64,000 bases of DNA from Epiperipatus broadwayi (GCA_028023455.1 JAQFVV010000073.1:1668080-1732079); one strand, 5' to 3'; shown: positions 12,201 to 25,434, numbered from the stretch's first letter. The notes: generated by a model from the sequence alone, not told the origin. Numbers and translations: made by a program.

Positions 12201-13960
12201 ATCATATTACTGGTTAAATCACCATCTAAAATAATACTGTACATGAGTTGTGATCACCATCATCATTGATTTAACAATAATCATTAAATTCAATTTTAAA
12301 AATAATTAATATGTTTAGTAAATAGGGATTTCTAAAAAGTTGAATATCATGGGGTGATATTTATGATGATCATGCATCATGATTGGTATTATTGAATCCT
12401 GGTTTTAACTATAAAAGTATTTTGAGTAAATAACCATATAAACATTTATAAATGCTAGTAAGTATTATATTTAAATCCCAGTTTAACATAGGATGATGTT
12501 GAGAAGTGCCTATAGGTTTATGAAAGATAAATTTATTGTGGTGAGTTCATTGTAAAGCTATGGCTGGTATTATTATCATCATCATCATCTTTATATTATG
12601 ATAAATAATTAAGTTAAGTAACTAGTTTCATGACCATCCACTTAAGTAATGGTCTTTGCTATGTTTATTTGGAAGCCATTAATGAGAGTATTTTTGCATC
12701 TGTTCATCAATGTACGTAAACTGAGCTACTAATGTCTATAAGAGTTTTGAATATATAAGTTTTGTGATATTGGGATCTTATGGTTTTATTGACATGGATA
12801 AAATATAAGAATGTCATTTTTTGTTCTTTAGTCATCTAAACCATGCGTAGTAAAAATGTACCGAATGAGTTTGAACTCAGTACACTGCACAGATAATATT
12901 TATCTAGATTTAGAACAATCTAGTGGTGCCCTTGGAAATGCAAGTACTTAGCTAAATGGAATAGAAAGTGATTTAATCCCTTTTCCAACTTAATAATGTT
13001 AACTTTATATAATATTTTTATAAGTTGTCATAAATAGCACCAGTGTATGTGCATGTGACCATGAATGGTCATATATACATGGAAAGAGGAATGAGAAGGA
13101 TTATTGGTTAAAAGAACCTATTATTGGAGATAAGCATAAGGCACTCCAAGGATTTCACAGTAATTTTATTCAGTTGCTATATCTAATATTAGTTTATCTG
13201 ATGACAATGGCTAGTATATTTGACTGGTCAAATGACTCCCCAATATTGAAATATTTTAAATCTTTAATGATGACAGTTTTGATTTTCATTTTGTTATTTT
13301 ATGTGTTAAAAAATGGCATTATTTATTTATTTCATTATTAGCATGACAGAATTAATGTTTAGGATAGTTGCAAACGGGCTATAATGTTATACTTAATTAA
13401 TTACAAATAGACACTCAAGTAGAGCATGATATGTATATATTCTTATTTATATGTTAGCATCATCCTCCTTTACTTATAAATTGTATATTAGCTAACATAG
13501 TTAATTCATTTTGCCTTTAATTTTATCCGGTTACAAATGATGAACCGCTGAAGCATATCCTGTTTAGTGTTTAATTATTGAATTATAGCAAGTATCATTT
13601 TATCACTCATCTATATATTTTATAATCTGTTACAAAATAACAGCCTTTTTCATCATTACATTATTTTATATGCTGTTACCAATATTTTCTTACTGTCACA
13701 AATGGTACAGATTATAAACATATTTCAATTAATAAATTTTATTATTATTTATACTGTTACAGTACGTACTATACTTGTATTTAAACTTGTAGGATTATAA
13801 GTTGCTTTTTATGCATCAAAATAAAGATATAGAGTCACTACAATCAGAAAATGTCTGTATATCTAAGATAGTGATTTAAATGTTTTATCATTAGGAAGAA
13901 CATATATAAAGCCCCTGATTTTTGATTGTGACTTTCTCTTAATCTGGATTTCATTAAACA
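9210..13960. other. AT-rich noncoding stretch
   Basis: No gene can be supported over about 4.7 kb. Present are a (GT)n run at about 11454-11472, T-runs, and scattered GATCATCATC-type short repeats at 12170-12600. None of the short frames has recognisable domain content. Confidence 0.5.
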
Positions 13961-13989
13961 AAGCCAACATGTTATATATAATACTATTT

Positions 13990-14350
13990 TACTATAAAAA
14001 TGAATGGTTAGACACAGAAAGAATATTTGCTCCAAAAGTCTTCTGTCTGTGTTTGTATGACAAAAGTAGTAATTTTGGTTGCATCTATACAATTAGGCTG
14101 ATTATAAAGCATTGCAATGCAAATTTTAAGGCTGATTATCTGATACACAGAATGGTTGCAGTTGATAACGCAATCACAAAATTTACTGGGCATAGTGCCA
14201 TGTGACAATATAAACTCTTAAAACCAATAAAGAGAGATTTCAAGTTATGGATGTGTGGTGATATATATACCATATGGAATTGTATACAGGCAAATAATCA
14301 AACCCAGATTCTCATTTATGTCTTGATACTCATGTGTGAAGTCAATTTAT
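13990..14350 (+). repeat. Repeat D, uninterrupted copy
   Basis: Runs from GAATATTTGCTCCAAAAGTC through CTGTCTGTGTTTGTATGACA and TGCAAATTTTAAGGCTGATT to TCATTTATGTCTTGATACTC. It is the uninterrupted version of the repeat split at 8351-9205. A third, more decayed copy lies near 35985-36110. No coding capacity or terminal structure is recognised, so its class is unknown. Confidence 0.65.
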
Positions 14351-14359
14351 TAAAATAAT

Positions 14360-14755
14360 TTTATAAATAAATAATATTTTAAAATAGACACGATTTAATA
14401 ATATTTAATTGTATAAACATGAAACACTTATACATGCATACACACATGAAAGAATAATAGACTATTTATTTATGTTCATGTATTAGTTGTTAAATGTATG
14501 TTGTAAAATAAAAAAAATACTAATAAATAAATATATCAATATCAATATATATTTTAATCTATTAAATCTTTCTAATAATAATAAAATATTGTTTCTATTA
14601 TGATGTACAATTTAATATACTCTCTGTTAAGAAAAAAATAAAATTAAAAATTTACAAATGTTATATTGTGATGGATTTGCCATTAACTATTTATTAATAT
14701 TGTAAATTATTGATTCTTTTAAAACAATTGAAAAGTTCAGTAAGCTAACAATTTT
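14360..14755. other. AT-rich noncoding stretch
   Basis: Nothing recognisable; very A+T-rich. Confidence 0.5.
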
Positions 14756-14757
14756 TT

Positions 14758-15408
14758 AAACCACTAAACATCACATGAACACCATTCTTTATGCTTACAC
14801 AAGCTATTTACACAGAAGCAAAATTCTTTATACATTAGTGTCACTCGATGCAAGCCAGAGTAATCAATAGATGCAGGAAGATTTGTGCATAAAATCTGTA
14901 TCTACTGCCTACTCATCCAATATCCCCAAACTAGTTTCTAGATTGTGGCTTTTATCAGTGAGTAGTCTTGAATCTGAGAGCCCTGCACCTAGATCTTAGG
15001 ATTTAATGCAATCATCCAGCAGCCACCTCTTACCTTATTAGCTAACTATAAAGCTTTGAGTCCAAAATAACAACATAATAATGTTTTCAATTCAAGTTCA
15101 TTACCTGTATAGTCACATAGATCTGGACTCAGTTCAGCATTCATACTTTTTGGTGTCTTTGGTTCTTTAATAACCACAGTCACCATAATCTTATTGGGCA
15201 GGATTTGTATTTTAAACCACTAAACATCACATGATCATCATTCTTTATGGTTACACAAGCTGTTTACACAGAGACAAAACTCTCAATCCAATAGCACCAC
15301 TCAATGCAAGCCAGATTAATCAATGGATACAGGCAGGTTTCTACATAAAATCCCTACCCACCCAATATCCCCAGATTAGTTTCTAGATTGTGACTTTCAT
15401 CAATGAGA
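14758..15408 (-). repeat. Family A hammerhead repeat, tandem 1.5 copies, minus strand
   Basis: One complete unit (14758 to about 15212) is followed by a partial second unit (about 15214-15408), both minus. The spacing of their AAACCACTAAACATCACATG ends is about 456 bp. The ribozyme cores read CTGATAA (14952-14958, minus) and TTGATGA (15398-15404, minus). The second unit stops immediately upstream (minus sense) of its ribozyme core, at CTCATTGATGA. Broken PLE coding sequence starts only a few bases further right on the other strand. Confidence 0.8.
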
Positions 15409-15411
15409 ATA

Positions 15412-16780
15412 TAATGATTCTGGGTTTAAATCTATACCAAGGTGTGACAATATATATATATCAAAAAATGGAAAATAGTAGAAGTATTAATAATGCATTT
15501 GATGAAATGAATGATAATGGATATGGTATTAGATTTACGATGGAAAATGGAGAGAGAGGGTCAAAATATTTAGATATTTTTATGAGGAAGGGTGTGACAG
15601 GTGAGATTGTTATAAGACATTATATTAAGGAGAAAGATAAAAAAGGTATAATAGATCCAAGTTCATATCAACCATGGTCTCAAGAAATAGCAGAAATGAA
15701 AGGGTTTAGAGAGAAAAATGATAGGTTAACTTTAGATAAAGATGTAGCATTAATACAAAAGTTGGAGGTTGGAAATGATTATATTAGTATGGGATATAAA
15801 AAGAAAGATATAAATAATTTTTTTTTAAATAAATGTGAAGATAGTAGATATTATAATAATAAGAAATTAACTGTAAATAATAAATGGATTTCAGTTCCAT
15901 ATTTCATAGAGTATATAAAGAGTTGGTAAAGGAATAATTACCGGGTAATATTAAAATAGGATGGAAAAACAGAACATCTTTGGGGAAATGGATATGTAAT
16001 ATAGAAAATAACAATGAGAATGGTAGGATAGGGTTGGTGTATAAAATTATTTGTGAATTTTGTAGCATGGATATTGGTCAGTCAGAGAAGACTGCATTAG
16101 AAAGGGGTAAAGAACATGATAGGGCAATTAGAAGGAAGGATATGAGATCAGGGATTTATGTGCATTTTTTGAATACTGGGCATAGAATGAGTTGTGAATA
16201 AAACATTCAGATAATTAAATATGTAAAGAAGTATAGTGAGAGGATATGTTATGAAACTTTGTATATACAGGAGAATTTTGAAAAATGTATGAATATGGTT
16301 AAAGGTCCTGTAAGTTTGGCTGGAAAATGGGTGTTGTTAGATAGCTGGAAGATTTCATTTAAGTTGGGTGTAATTATAAGTAAATTATGTGTATATATTT
16401 ATATAGATGATTATCATTCTAATTATGTTAGGTTTAAAATATTAAATATAGTTATATAGGTATATAAGAAGAGAAGGATTGTGAAATTTATGAATGATAT
16501 TAAGGTATAAATGAGTGATTGCATAATGTAAATGTATGATTATGATTTAGATCACATTTGTGTGTAAATATTGTGTATAATTATTTATGTATGTGATGAA
16601 TAGGAAATAGAAGATTTGTTTTATGTTTTATCTTTGATATTGTAATGTAAAATGAAGCCTGTAGATGGAGATGCTGTAGAAAAGAAAGAATTTTAATGTA
16701 ACTAAGTGTATTTACATTGTGATAAGGTTCCAGTATGGGGGCGAAATCCGGGTTGGTGAAATTAAATATATTGTTATAAA
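15412..16780 (+). pseudogene. PLE-1: Penelope-like element, RT C-terminus plus GIY-YIG endonuclease, broken
   Basis: Remnant of a Penelope-like retroelement polyprotein, which joins a reverse transcriptase to a GIY-YIG endonuclease. The frame 15390-15929 contains the post-catalytic RT segment (GIRFTMENGE, then KYLDIFMRKG) and the connector (PWSQEIAEMKGFREKNDRLT). A frameshift near 15905 and a stop near 15939 lead into the frame holding the endonuclease. There GLVYKIICEFC is followed by DIGQSEKTALERGKEHDRAI. The first Y of YIG is replaced by D, while the CxxC and the R...EH pattern remain. A stop at 16199 interrupts the C-terminus, which continues in frame to about 16360 (ICYETLYIQENFEKC, GKWVLLDSWK). 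The 3' region ends in a (TA)n(TG)n run near 16825-16850. The RT core and N-terminus are missing, so the copy is 5'-truncated and non-functional. Confidence 0.85.
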
Positions 16781-16825
16781 AGTTGTCTTATTAAATATTT
16801 TTTTAGTGAATTATTATTTTTAATA

Positions 16826-16850
16826 CATATATATATATGTGTGTGTGTGT
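16826..16850. repeat. (TA)n(TG)n microsatellite
   Basis: Simple repeat directly after the PLE-1 3' region. PLE and other retroelement ends in this window often abut such tracts. Confidence 0.9.
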
Positions 16851-17254
16851 ATCACAAGATTTACTATAAAAACTATATGTTACTAAAGATTTTTATTTTA
16901 TGAATCTTCTCTACTCTATTAAAATCATTAATGTCAGACACTTTAGTTCATAAGTAAACAATTTAGATGTATAATTAGTAAATAGAAAAAGAACATAATT
17001 ATCTATCTTATATATGTTAATGCATATAAGAATTTTATTCGTTATCATATACAAATATAATTTTTCATGATAGTCATGTTCACTTTAAAATAAAATTCAA
17101 ATAATTCATATTTTTAAATTTATACTATTTTCAAGAAAATAAAAATGATCATGTTATTGCGCGTTAGATATTTAAATCATAAATTTAACCTGCAATATTT
17201 ATGATAATTATTATTAAAAATATTGATTTAAATATATTTACGGTGTTAAAATAA

Positions 17255-17679
17255 TAACTGAAACACAGGCTTATTATATACCTTGTCTATATATGTAAAA
17301 TATAGGGTATATGATCACAGACTTTCACACGACCTACCACTCTCCACTCCATCTCATAACACTGACATGGGTGTGACAAGAATCTTGGCCTCAAGATAGC
17401 CTTTGAGCATTCCATCATCAGATTTTCAATTGGATGGACAATTGAAGAGTTGGAGTGTGGAGTAGATTGAAGCTTGTCCATTAAAGTATGAAGATTGGCT
17501 ATCTTAATATATATCTGAGCAGTTATAGCATATATATATATATATAGATGGTAATCTGAACCAACTGATGATTTCTGGTTTAGCATGATATATGTGTCTT
17601 GGTGACTATTTATCTTTTCAACATATGTGTTCAAGCGTATCAGTGTTATGAGATAGAGTGGTGGGTCATGTGAAAGTCA
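17255..17679. repeat. Family C hammerhead repeat, foldback copy
   Basis: The left arm (about 17255-17350) is the 3' end of the unit in minus orientation, matching 7400-7495. The body and right arm are in plus orientation and include the hammerhead region at 17550-17614. Near-identical GTGTTAAAATAA (17243-17254) and GTGTTAAAAATAA (17680-17692) flank it as a target duplication with one indel. The 115-residue minus-strand open frame inside it is not a gene. Confidence 0.75.
17550..17614 (+). ncRNA. Decayed type I hammerhead, family C
   Basis: CTGATGA is at 17565-17571. The flanking inner stem I strands are ACCAA and TTGGT, and the GTC cleavage triplet is at 17596-17598. The outer stem I (GGTAA with TTATC) is also present. 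GAAA has become GATA, and stem II no longer pairs well. Expected to be inactive. Confidence 0.55.
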
Positions 17680-17850
17680 GTGTTAAAAATAAATAAAAGA
17701 TGATGAATGTTATTATTATAAAATTATCTTTTAAAAATATAATCAAAATAACTTTAATTTTTTTATTACTATATATTCTGGATAAGTTGTTTTAATTTTT
17801 TTCTATGCAAGTAAGAATTGCTACTAAACATCATAAATAAATCGTGAATA

Positions 17851-18142
17851 AACCACTAAACATCACATGATCACCATCTCTTATACTAGCACATAATTAT
17901 TATTAAACAAGGCAAAACTCTCTATACAGTAGTGCCACCCTGTGCCAATCAGAGTAATCAATGGATGCCAGAAGGCTTGTGCATAAAATCTCTGACGAAG
18001 GCTACAAGCCAGAAACTATTCTGGCGATATTGGATGAATAGGCATTAGATAGGGATTTTATGCCCAAGCCTTCTGGCATCCATTGATTAATTACTCTGGT
18101 TGGCACAGGGTGGCACTATTGTATGGAGAGTTTTGCCTTGTT
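17851..18142. repeat. Family A foldback insertion with 13-bp target duplication
   Basis: The left arm is the 3' part of the unit in minus orientation (AACCACTAAACATCACATGA onward). The right arm is plus, starting at the ribozyme core (CTGACGA at 17992-17998, GAAA at 18012-18015) and ending at GTTTTGCCTTGTT. Identical 13-mers TAAATCGTGAATA flank it at 17838-17850 and 18143-18155. The 5' strand of stem I is absent, so no complete ribozyme can form within this copy. Confidence 0.85.
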
Positions 18143-18159
18143 TAAATCGTGAATATTAA

Positions 18160-20270
18160 AAATAAAATGTTAGTTATATATATATAAATTAGTGATAAAT
18201 AGTAGAAAAAAATTATATTGAACATATATATATAATGATTTTTTATCATTACAAAATGAATTGTTTTATTCTTTAAATTAAAATTTAATTCATTTTCAAG
18301 TTATTTTATTTATTACATATTTCAACTAAAAAAAATTTATATTGCTAATGAAATGTTAGATAATCTTTATGAAAACAAGAAAATAATTGAAAATCAGAGT
18401 CAATAATAAGATTGAAAGTGATTTAAATATGTTTTTAGGTGATAATAATTTTTTGATATCATTTTAACAAATTACTTCATAAGCAAAATTTGCTAAGTCA
18501 TTTTAATATAATTTATACAATTCTTTTAACAAGCAATAGTATTGAGATTACTTGAAAATATAATATATTTATATCTTCCAAATAAATAAAATCAGATTAA
18601 AAATAAATTCACAAGTGATAAATTATATTTAAAAATTCAGTATAAAATTTATATTTGCATTTCTAGCCCTAACATTGAGTTTTGATGTAAAATTAATATA
18701 TTTTTAATAAAAACAAGAATGTTTAGTTGGCAACAGAAAAAGCATGCCTCGAGGTTTAGCTATACTTTTCAAAACAAAAATTACTGTTATCGTTTATCAC
18801 TTAGTTTTGTGCTACAAGATAGATCCTGTGTCTTATTCCAGAATCTCACTCCAAGTCATTCTATGACATTGCTCTAATTTTCAGACAATTATAATTACGT
18901 CTTCTTTTATATCATTAATCAACTTTAATATTATTTTGCTTTTCTATTTTTACCCTTCCATATATATATATTGTAGCCCTTGGATTTGTCCAAGACTCCA
19001 TTTTTTTAAAGTTACCTATGAAAGAGAAGGTTCCATCCAAATTTTCCTCATAATGTATGTATTTTTTTTCCTTTAATAAGAAAGATTTTTAGCACAGACC
19101 AAGTTCGAACCCACATTTAAAGGGATTGCATATCTTTGACTTAGTAAGCAATCTAAAAATTTATTATTAAGATATTTATCCAAAATATTATTTTAGTTTT
19201 ATTTATAAAAAACATATTTAGAAAAGTAAAATTCATATATTTGTTGATGGGTTACCTAAGAAAAGGGAGGAGATGTGTGATTATTAAAAACTACATTAGA
19301 TAGTGATGATGAGTGGATATTGTTTTATAATGAGTTATAAAGAAATAGTTCATGAAAGTAAATGAAAAAATAATAATAATATAGGTATAATAGTTGTAAT
19401 AAATAAAGATTAAGGCATTAAATCAGTCAATTTAAAGAAATGTATATATGCAACGCACGTGTGTGTATATAACCTGATTATAGATCTTGATTGTAAAGTC
19501 ATGTTGTAAAGCAATCTTTAAATAAGAAATTAAATCATTCTAATAAGTTTAATATTAGCAGCCAAATTTAATTCAAAGTCTGGGTTTGAAACAGCTGCAA
19601 TATATATTTTGTTTCATTATTAAATGGAAAAAGTAAGATTACTGTTCTGTTATTTACTTTTGCTATAAGTTTCATGGGTGGTATATTACTCAGTCGATTA
19701 TCAGAGTCTATAAATGATGCCAATTTTGACCAAGGAATTTAAGTGGACTATTAATTTAGACCATTAATGATGATAGTTTGTAAAATGTCAAAATTTAATT
19801 GGCAATTATAACTGTTGAATTGTGAAGTTAATTGCGTCTGTTTAAAATACAGATTGGAATTTGGGCCTGTTTTTCTGAAAGAGCAAAAAAGTTAAAATTA
19901 ATGGAGAAAAGGGAACAAATCAATTAATTATAAAGAAAATGAGCAGATGGATTTTCTCTATAAAAACCTCTGTATTAACAGAAGGGGGGACTCTCATAAA
20001 AACTTTCTTGTGTGTTGCCAGTTTTCCTTCATTGACTTAAAGAAAACTGTGCTATAAAATTTAAAAATCATTTATTGTTACTTTTTGTATCTTCAGAATA
20101 ACTTGGCTAAATCTAACATTGTCTTAAAAAAAGACAATGTGTAGTGAATAAATTTTAAGTAGGCACACACATCTTTAATCTCCAGAAGTTAACCCAATGA
20201 TCATAATTGTATCAGCAAATAGTAAAATTTAAAACTCTAAAGTTTGATGTATATGTAAGTCAATTTAAAT
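18160..20270. other. AT-rich noncoding stretch with decayed fragments
   Basis: No supported gene. TTTAGTTGGCAACAGAAAAA near 18720 resembles the 3' region of RTE-type LINEs (weak). Sequence at 19090-19150, read minus, has a B-box-like GGGTTCGAACTTGG and may be a decayed tRNA-derived SINE. Confidence 0.4.
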
Positions 20271-20276
20271 ATATAA

Positions 20277-20526
20277 AATGAATTCAAAAATGGAAAAGGA
20301 CAATCAAAAACGGACCTATATTGTGAGAAAGTTAAACGAATGCTATTTAACTTTAATCTGCATAAACCTAAAATTGAGGAACTCTTTCAACAATATACAA
20401 ATCATATATATAATGCCAGAGAAATCAAACCCTATCAAAAGAACTTTTTATTACAAAGACTTATATACTCTTATAAACCGATTAAAAAGGAAAAGTGGAA
20501 ATCAGGAACTTGGAAGGACACCTGCT
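20277..20526 (+). other. Unidentified open frame, possible decayed exon
   Basis: A plus-strand frame is open from just after a stop at about 20275 to the stop at 20526, about 82 codons. The first ATG is at 20340 and gives 62 residues. The composition looks protein-like: charged and aromatic-rich, for example KPKIEELFQQYTNHIYNARE and KPYQKNFLLQRL. There is no in-frame splice acceptor at the upstream end. A shorter frame starting MNSKMEKDNQKR overlaps it in another phase, as expected for a frameshifted remnant. No domain is recognised. It may be a processed pseudogene, part of a mobile element, or chance. Confidence 0.25.
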
Positions 20527-20599
20527 AAAGGACTTTATATAAGTATAATTTTTTTTATTATTCGCTCTTTATGTGTGTAGGACATTTAATATAAAAAAA

Positions 20600-23500
20600 A
20601 GAATTTATTTCTTTGTAATGTGTCATGTATATCATCTATTTTAAAATTAATTCATGTGATAATTACCATTGTATTATTTTGCAGGTAGAGATTAATATTG
20701 ACATCAGATGATTTTATATATGTTTATTTAAATGCTTTTTCTATTATTGTCATTTTGGGAGTAGGTGAAATTTATAACATGTTCTGACATGCCTTATTTA
20801 AAATGATTTACAAACAATTTAAAAGAAAAAAAACACTTAGAGATATTATTGTTAGCATCAGAAGTTATTGTTAAATGCTTAGACTTATAAATGAATTGCT
20901 TATCTATTGAGTTAAATCATCATCATTTTCTTATAAAAATGCATGGAAATAGTTTTGAGAATTTTGTGCGCATTTCTTATTGTTTATTATTATTTTTATC
21001 ATAGATTTAAGGCCAGAAACAAGCTGATTTATGCTTGGAAAATTTATGGGCTTGTATTCCAGTGTACTAGTCGCAAGAATATTAAAGAGATGAAAGTTTT
21101 ACTTGTATCATTTGATGTTTCGACCTGTATGTGTGTGGATAGACAAAGATCTCCACAAAGCCAGTGAAATCTAGTTCACTAAGATATGTATGCTATATTC
21201 ATAAAGTATTTGAACCTAGTGGAAGAGTTTTCCCACTTGAGTATTCTCTATACCGTAAGAAGGCTTCTTATTTTGATGGCCAGAGGTGATTGGTATACCT
21301 ATGTTTTTGTATGACTAGCAATAAAAATCCTAGCATATCTCAACCTTAGTGAATGGTTCTCTCTTATTCGGGTCACTGCCTGCCTCATATTAATATTTGA
21401 TATTCCTTATGTGTGCATGAGAGGATAGCCATGATAAGCATTATTATAAGTATTAGATACCAGGTTGCAAACTCAATTTAATGTCAGAATGAATGCAGAT
21501 AATGTATGTGCGATTGGTGTATTTGAATATTGTTTTGTAGATTTAATTTGTCATTCGAGCCAAAAATAATAATGTTGATAAATAGGAAATTAAGGGTTAA
21601 ATAAAACTTACGAATGTTTAAGAGTAGGCGTAAGCAATATGTATATAAATTTATTTAATAAATATTTACATGTCCAGCTGAGAACTTCGCTGGAAATGTA
21701 ATATTGTTAAAATATTATTATGTTATAGGAACATGAATATAGAATGTGTGCACTATGATGATGGTTGATCTTAATGCCGATTGATTTGCAATGACTTAGT
21801 CTCACTATTGTTAAGATATCTCTGTTGTAAAGATTAGGGCAAAAGAATGTTTGATCAGGATGATAGGATAAGATCAAGAAATTTGCGAGGGAATATTAAT
21901 TTTAGATTTGTTAAATAAAATTATTAAATTTAATTAGGGGAGAAATTAGTTCTAACACAAATCAATAATAAAAGAGGAAGCATTGAAAACGGGAAGAAAT
22001 TGGTATTCACTATATTTAAGATAAAATGAAAGCGTAAATATAATGTATATGTTTTTGTATTGAATTATAGTTTGTTAAATAAAAATTTATTTGTTTTAAA
22101 TAAAATTTGCATGTGTCTCCATGTTTTTGTGGGTTATTATTATCTAGATATTTCCAATCCAATCATACATCAATATATTATTATTAATATTTGAATTATC
22201 ATGTACATAACTAATATTCAGTAAGATTATTTAAAAGATTAATTTCAGATACTTAAAATTACCATATAATTTAATATTATTGAAGTATAAACCATGAATA
22301 TAGATATTGAGTGATAGAGAGTGCAAGGGTGGGCATAAAATCCTTTCTCCATTCCGTTGTATTCAAACCCCTCTCTAGTCGCACTTCTTTATAATTTTGT
22401 TATAATAGTGAATAGGTTTATAATGTATTACTAAAAGATTTTAATAAGCTTAAAATATTCGAGCTTTAATGTAAATAAATATTAAACTGCATTAAAGACA
22501 ACCGAGATCACTTTGGAGGCGATCAGGAGAGGAGTGTTAATCACCAATAATCTGTCGTAGCTTATTCGATTTCAACACCTAATTATTCGAAAAACCCTGA
22601 GAAGTGATTATAATGAGAGGAAATGAGCTAGTAAAAGGAAATAAAAATGTAAATTTTAATAGTCAAATAAATAGTAGTGTAATAGACATATGGATGTGAA
22701 GTTGATGGAGGGGTGGATCAGGAAGGTGGAGATGAATATAGAACTTTATAATTAGAATAAAATTTAATTGTAGCTTTAATCATAGTGAATGGGAAATGCG
22801 CTGAGAATAACCTGGAATTCTTAAAGATATTAATATTGTCAATTTTAATGCATTCTCAGTGTTCTCTAAATCGATTATGTATTAACCCATTCATGAAATA
22901 TTATTACTAAGAGTATTGAATTGAGATTTAACCTTTATATTTTATTAGAGTTGCAATTTGGCACCCTGGAAATTAAGCTTATAGATGTTCTGTACCATCA
23001 TCATCACCCCAGTAGGCTTCAGAAATAGTGTCAGCTGGGAATGGTGAAACATCCATCAATCCATCCTTAAAATGTTGTAATTGGCATGCAATTTATCTGC
23101 ACGTGTGTAAATGCCATATAGATTTGAGTATAATACAATCAATCCATAACGTGTATGCGCGATCATTTGAATAAAATTCTCATTGGTTAGAATAAAGTTA
23201 TAATTAGCTTAAACTACCCAATAATGTATGTGATATTTGTAAGCTCTCCCAATCGTTTAGTTCTATTTAAAATCCAATGTGGATGACCGATCAAGAGGTT
23301 GCAAAATGCGTTTTATGTTAATTTAATAAGTTTTTATAAAGTTAACAAAATAAAAAATAACTTTTCATTTGTTTTAATTGATTTTTATTTAGTTACAATT
23401 GGACTGTAACGCGGTCGCACGAAGGAGGTTATATTTCGTTTAGTCTATACATTGTACTTGAGAAATTATTATATTAAATCTATATTTAGAAATTATTTAA

Positions 23501-25430
23501 TCTATACTTATTATACTAGAATATATATAATTGATGCGTCGCATATTTAATTGATACTTAAATGCATCTTTCGTTAATTTATATTTAAGAAAATTTTCAT
23601 CTTTCAAAAACCAATATTAAGAAAAATATCCTTTTGTTAGATTTGGCTACAACGAGGAAGCCTATTAAACATCGATCCCCTAGCCAAAACTTATTTGTTT
23701 AGAAAAATCTATTCATTTAGCAAAACTGTATTTCGTTAGACATTGCAATATATAAATTTATTCATTTATAAAAATATAATTTCGTTAGTAATCTATATAT
23801 TTAAGATAATTTATTTATTTAATAAAAATTCGTTTAGTTAGAATATATATATTAATTCTAATATTCTCATGGATAAATGATGAATTCATAATATTATTTT
23901 CGAGAGCTTCCATGTAATATATATATATATATAGCCTTCATAATTCTTTTTACCTCTAAATATATGCCCAATTTACTTGCTATTTTGCTTAGTAATTCTT
24001 TTAATAATCAGTATATTGTCCTTTATTCTCACTAGCACTTCAATAATACAAATGCTATTTTTCTGACTAATCTTTTTTTAATTCTTCTGTAATTCATAAT
24101 TTAAAAGTTTTTAATCTTTTTACATCACATTTTGTAATTGGCTAAGTCCATATAATGCCACAATCCAAACAAAACATTTAATATGGGAATTGAAGTACTT
24201 TATATGCATTTACTAAAATGTATGAAGACTTACACATTGGGTTTAATGAATATTAGGAATGGCTAGGATGAATATATGTAGACTGAAGTACTTTTCTTCC
24301 ATAGCGTAAGCTTGTAGTTAAAACACCTGTAGAGGTCCCTACTATCGCATTTTATACGCATATTATCGAGGTTATAGCCTCAGTAAATATTACTAATCAT
24401 GATCATAAAACTGAATATCCGTTAAGTTTATTTATTTTCAATACTAATCCCAGCTGTATTTTTTAACAATCATTACCATAAAGTAATTTTAATCCATTTT
24501 AATCCTTAATCACTATAAATATATTTGTTTTATAATAGACCTCTGTGCCATTTCTTTAATGAGGAATATCTATAGACTGGGTTCAAACCTCATTTCTTTT
24601 TTAATGTTAATATCTTTCATTTAACCACAACTGGCTTATGTAAACATGGCAACAGTTCACAGGATAATAATTTTTGTTGGTGCAACAAATATAACTTTTT
24701 TATTTCGAATCAAAAATTGTATACATAAAAAAATATCTATCTTTGTTTTACAATTATATAGACATTAATGTGAGAACATCATAGAATAAGAACTATAAAT
24801 TATTTGTAATTATTTAATAAATGAAATTTATTTTACTATCATAATTGAATTACTTCTGAATATTTAAAGCATATTTGCACAATGTATTTTAACCCATGTC
24901 ATAATAAAAATTAATAATAATAATAAATTATTAAAAACTAAATAAAAATACGTAAAAATAAATATATAATTTGTTTTATTGATGCACACTTGTAAAATAT
25001 ATATCTGAAAAATATTAATATTTACAAAAATATAACTATCATTTGATTTTGATGGATTCTGATATTTGATATTTATTTAAATATATTTTATTTTAGATAA
25101 ATGGAATAACAAAGTCATCCATTTCTTAATCATTTTGTGATCACATTTTGTATCTTTTGAGATTCTTACTTTAAGCTCATGTATTTAGAGTTTTGATTTT
25201 ATGTGACTTTAAATTTATTAAATCGTTCAATTGGATGGTTTCGTTTAATTTTTAATAGCCATATTTCAGTATAGTCAGGCTCCTGGCCACCATTGATTCA
25301 TACTCTTTGAAAGATTAATGGCTGAGGCTAGATTTTAAATACAGTTTCAATGTCAGCTCATTGCATATCCAATATTACTTTCTTATTTTCTCAGTTTAAA
25401 CATGCACACATGCATAAAAAAATATATTAA
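20600..25430. other. Mostly AT-rich noncoding stretch
   Basis: No supported gene. An open frame at 20943-21167 contains LLVSFDVST, which faintly resembles reverse transcriptase motif A, but it has no other support. The 23440-23840 interval repeats TTTCGTTAG-like motifs at irregular spacing of roughly 50 bp. The 22300-23450 part is slightly less AT-rich without a recognisable gene. A tRNA-like GGGTTCAAACCTC occurs near 24580. Confidence 0.4.
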
Positions 25431-25434
25431 AGAA

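Noticed and set aside
13844-14208. Three overlapping short open frames on both strands
   Set aside because: They lie within interspersed repeat D and have no domain.
17415-17421. Minus-strand CTGATGA inside family C
   Set aside because: No GAAA at the right distance and no stem II. The true family C ribozyme region is on the plus strand at 17550-17614.
17287-17634. 115-codon minus-strand open frame
   Set aside because: It covers the family C foldback, including its ribozyme region; the other copies of the family do not keep the frame.
20943-21167. LLVSFDVST read as reverse transcriptase motif A
   Set aside because: No other RT motif lies up- or downstream in any frame; a chance match is likely.
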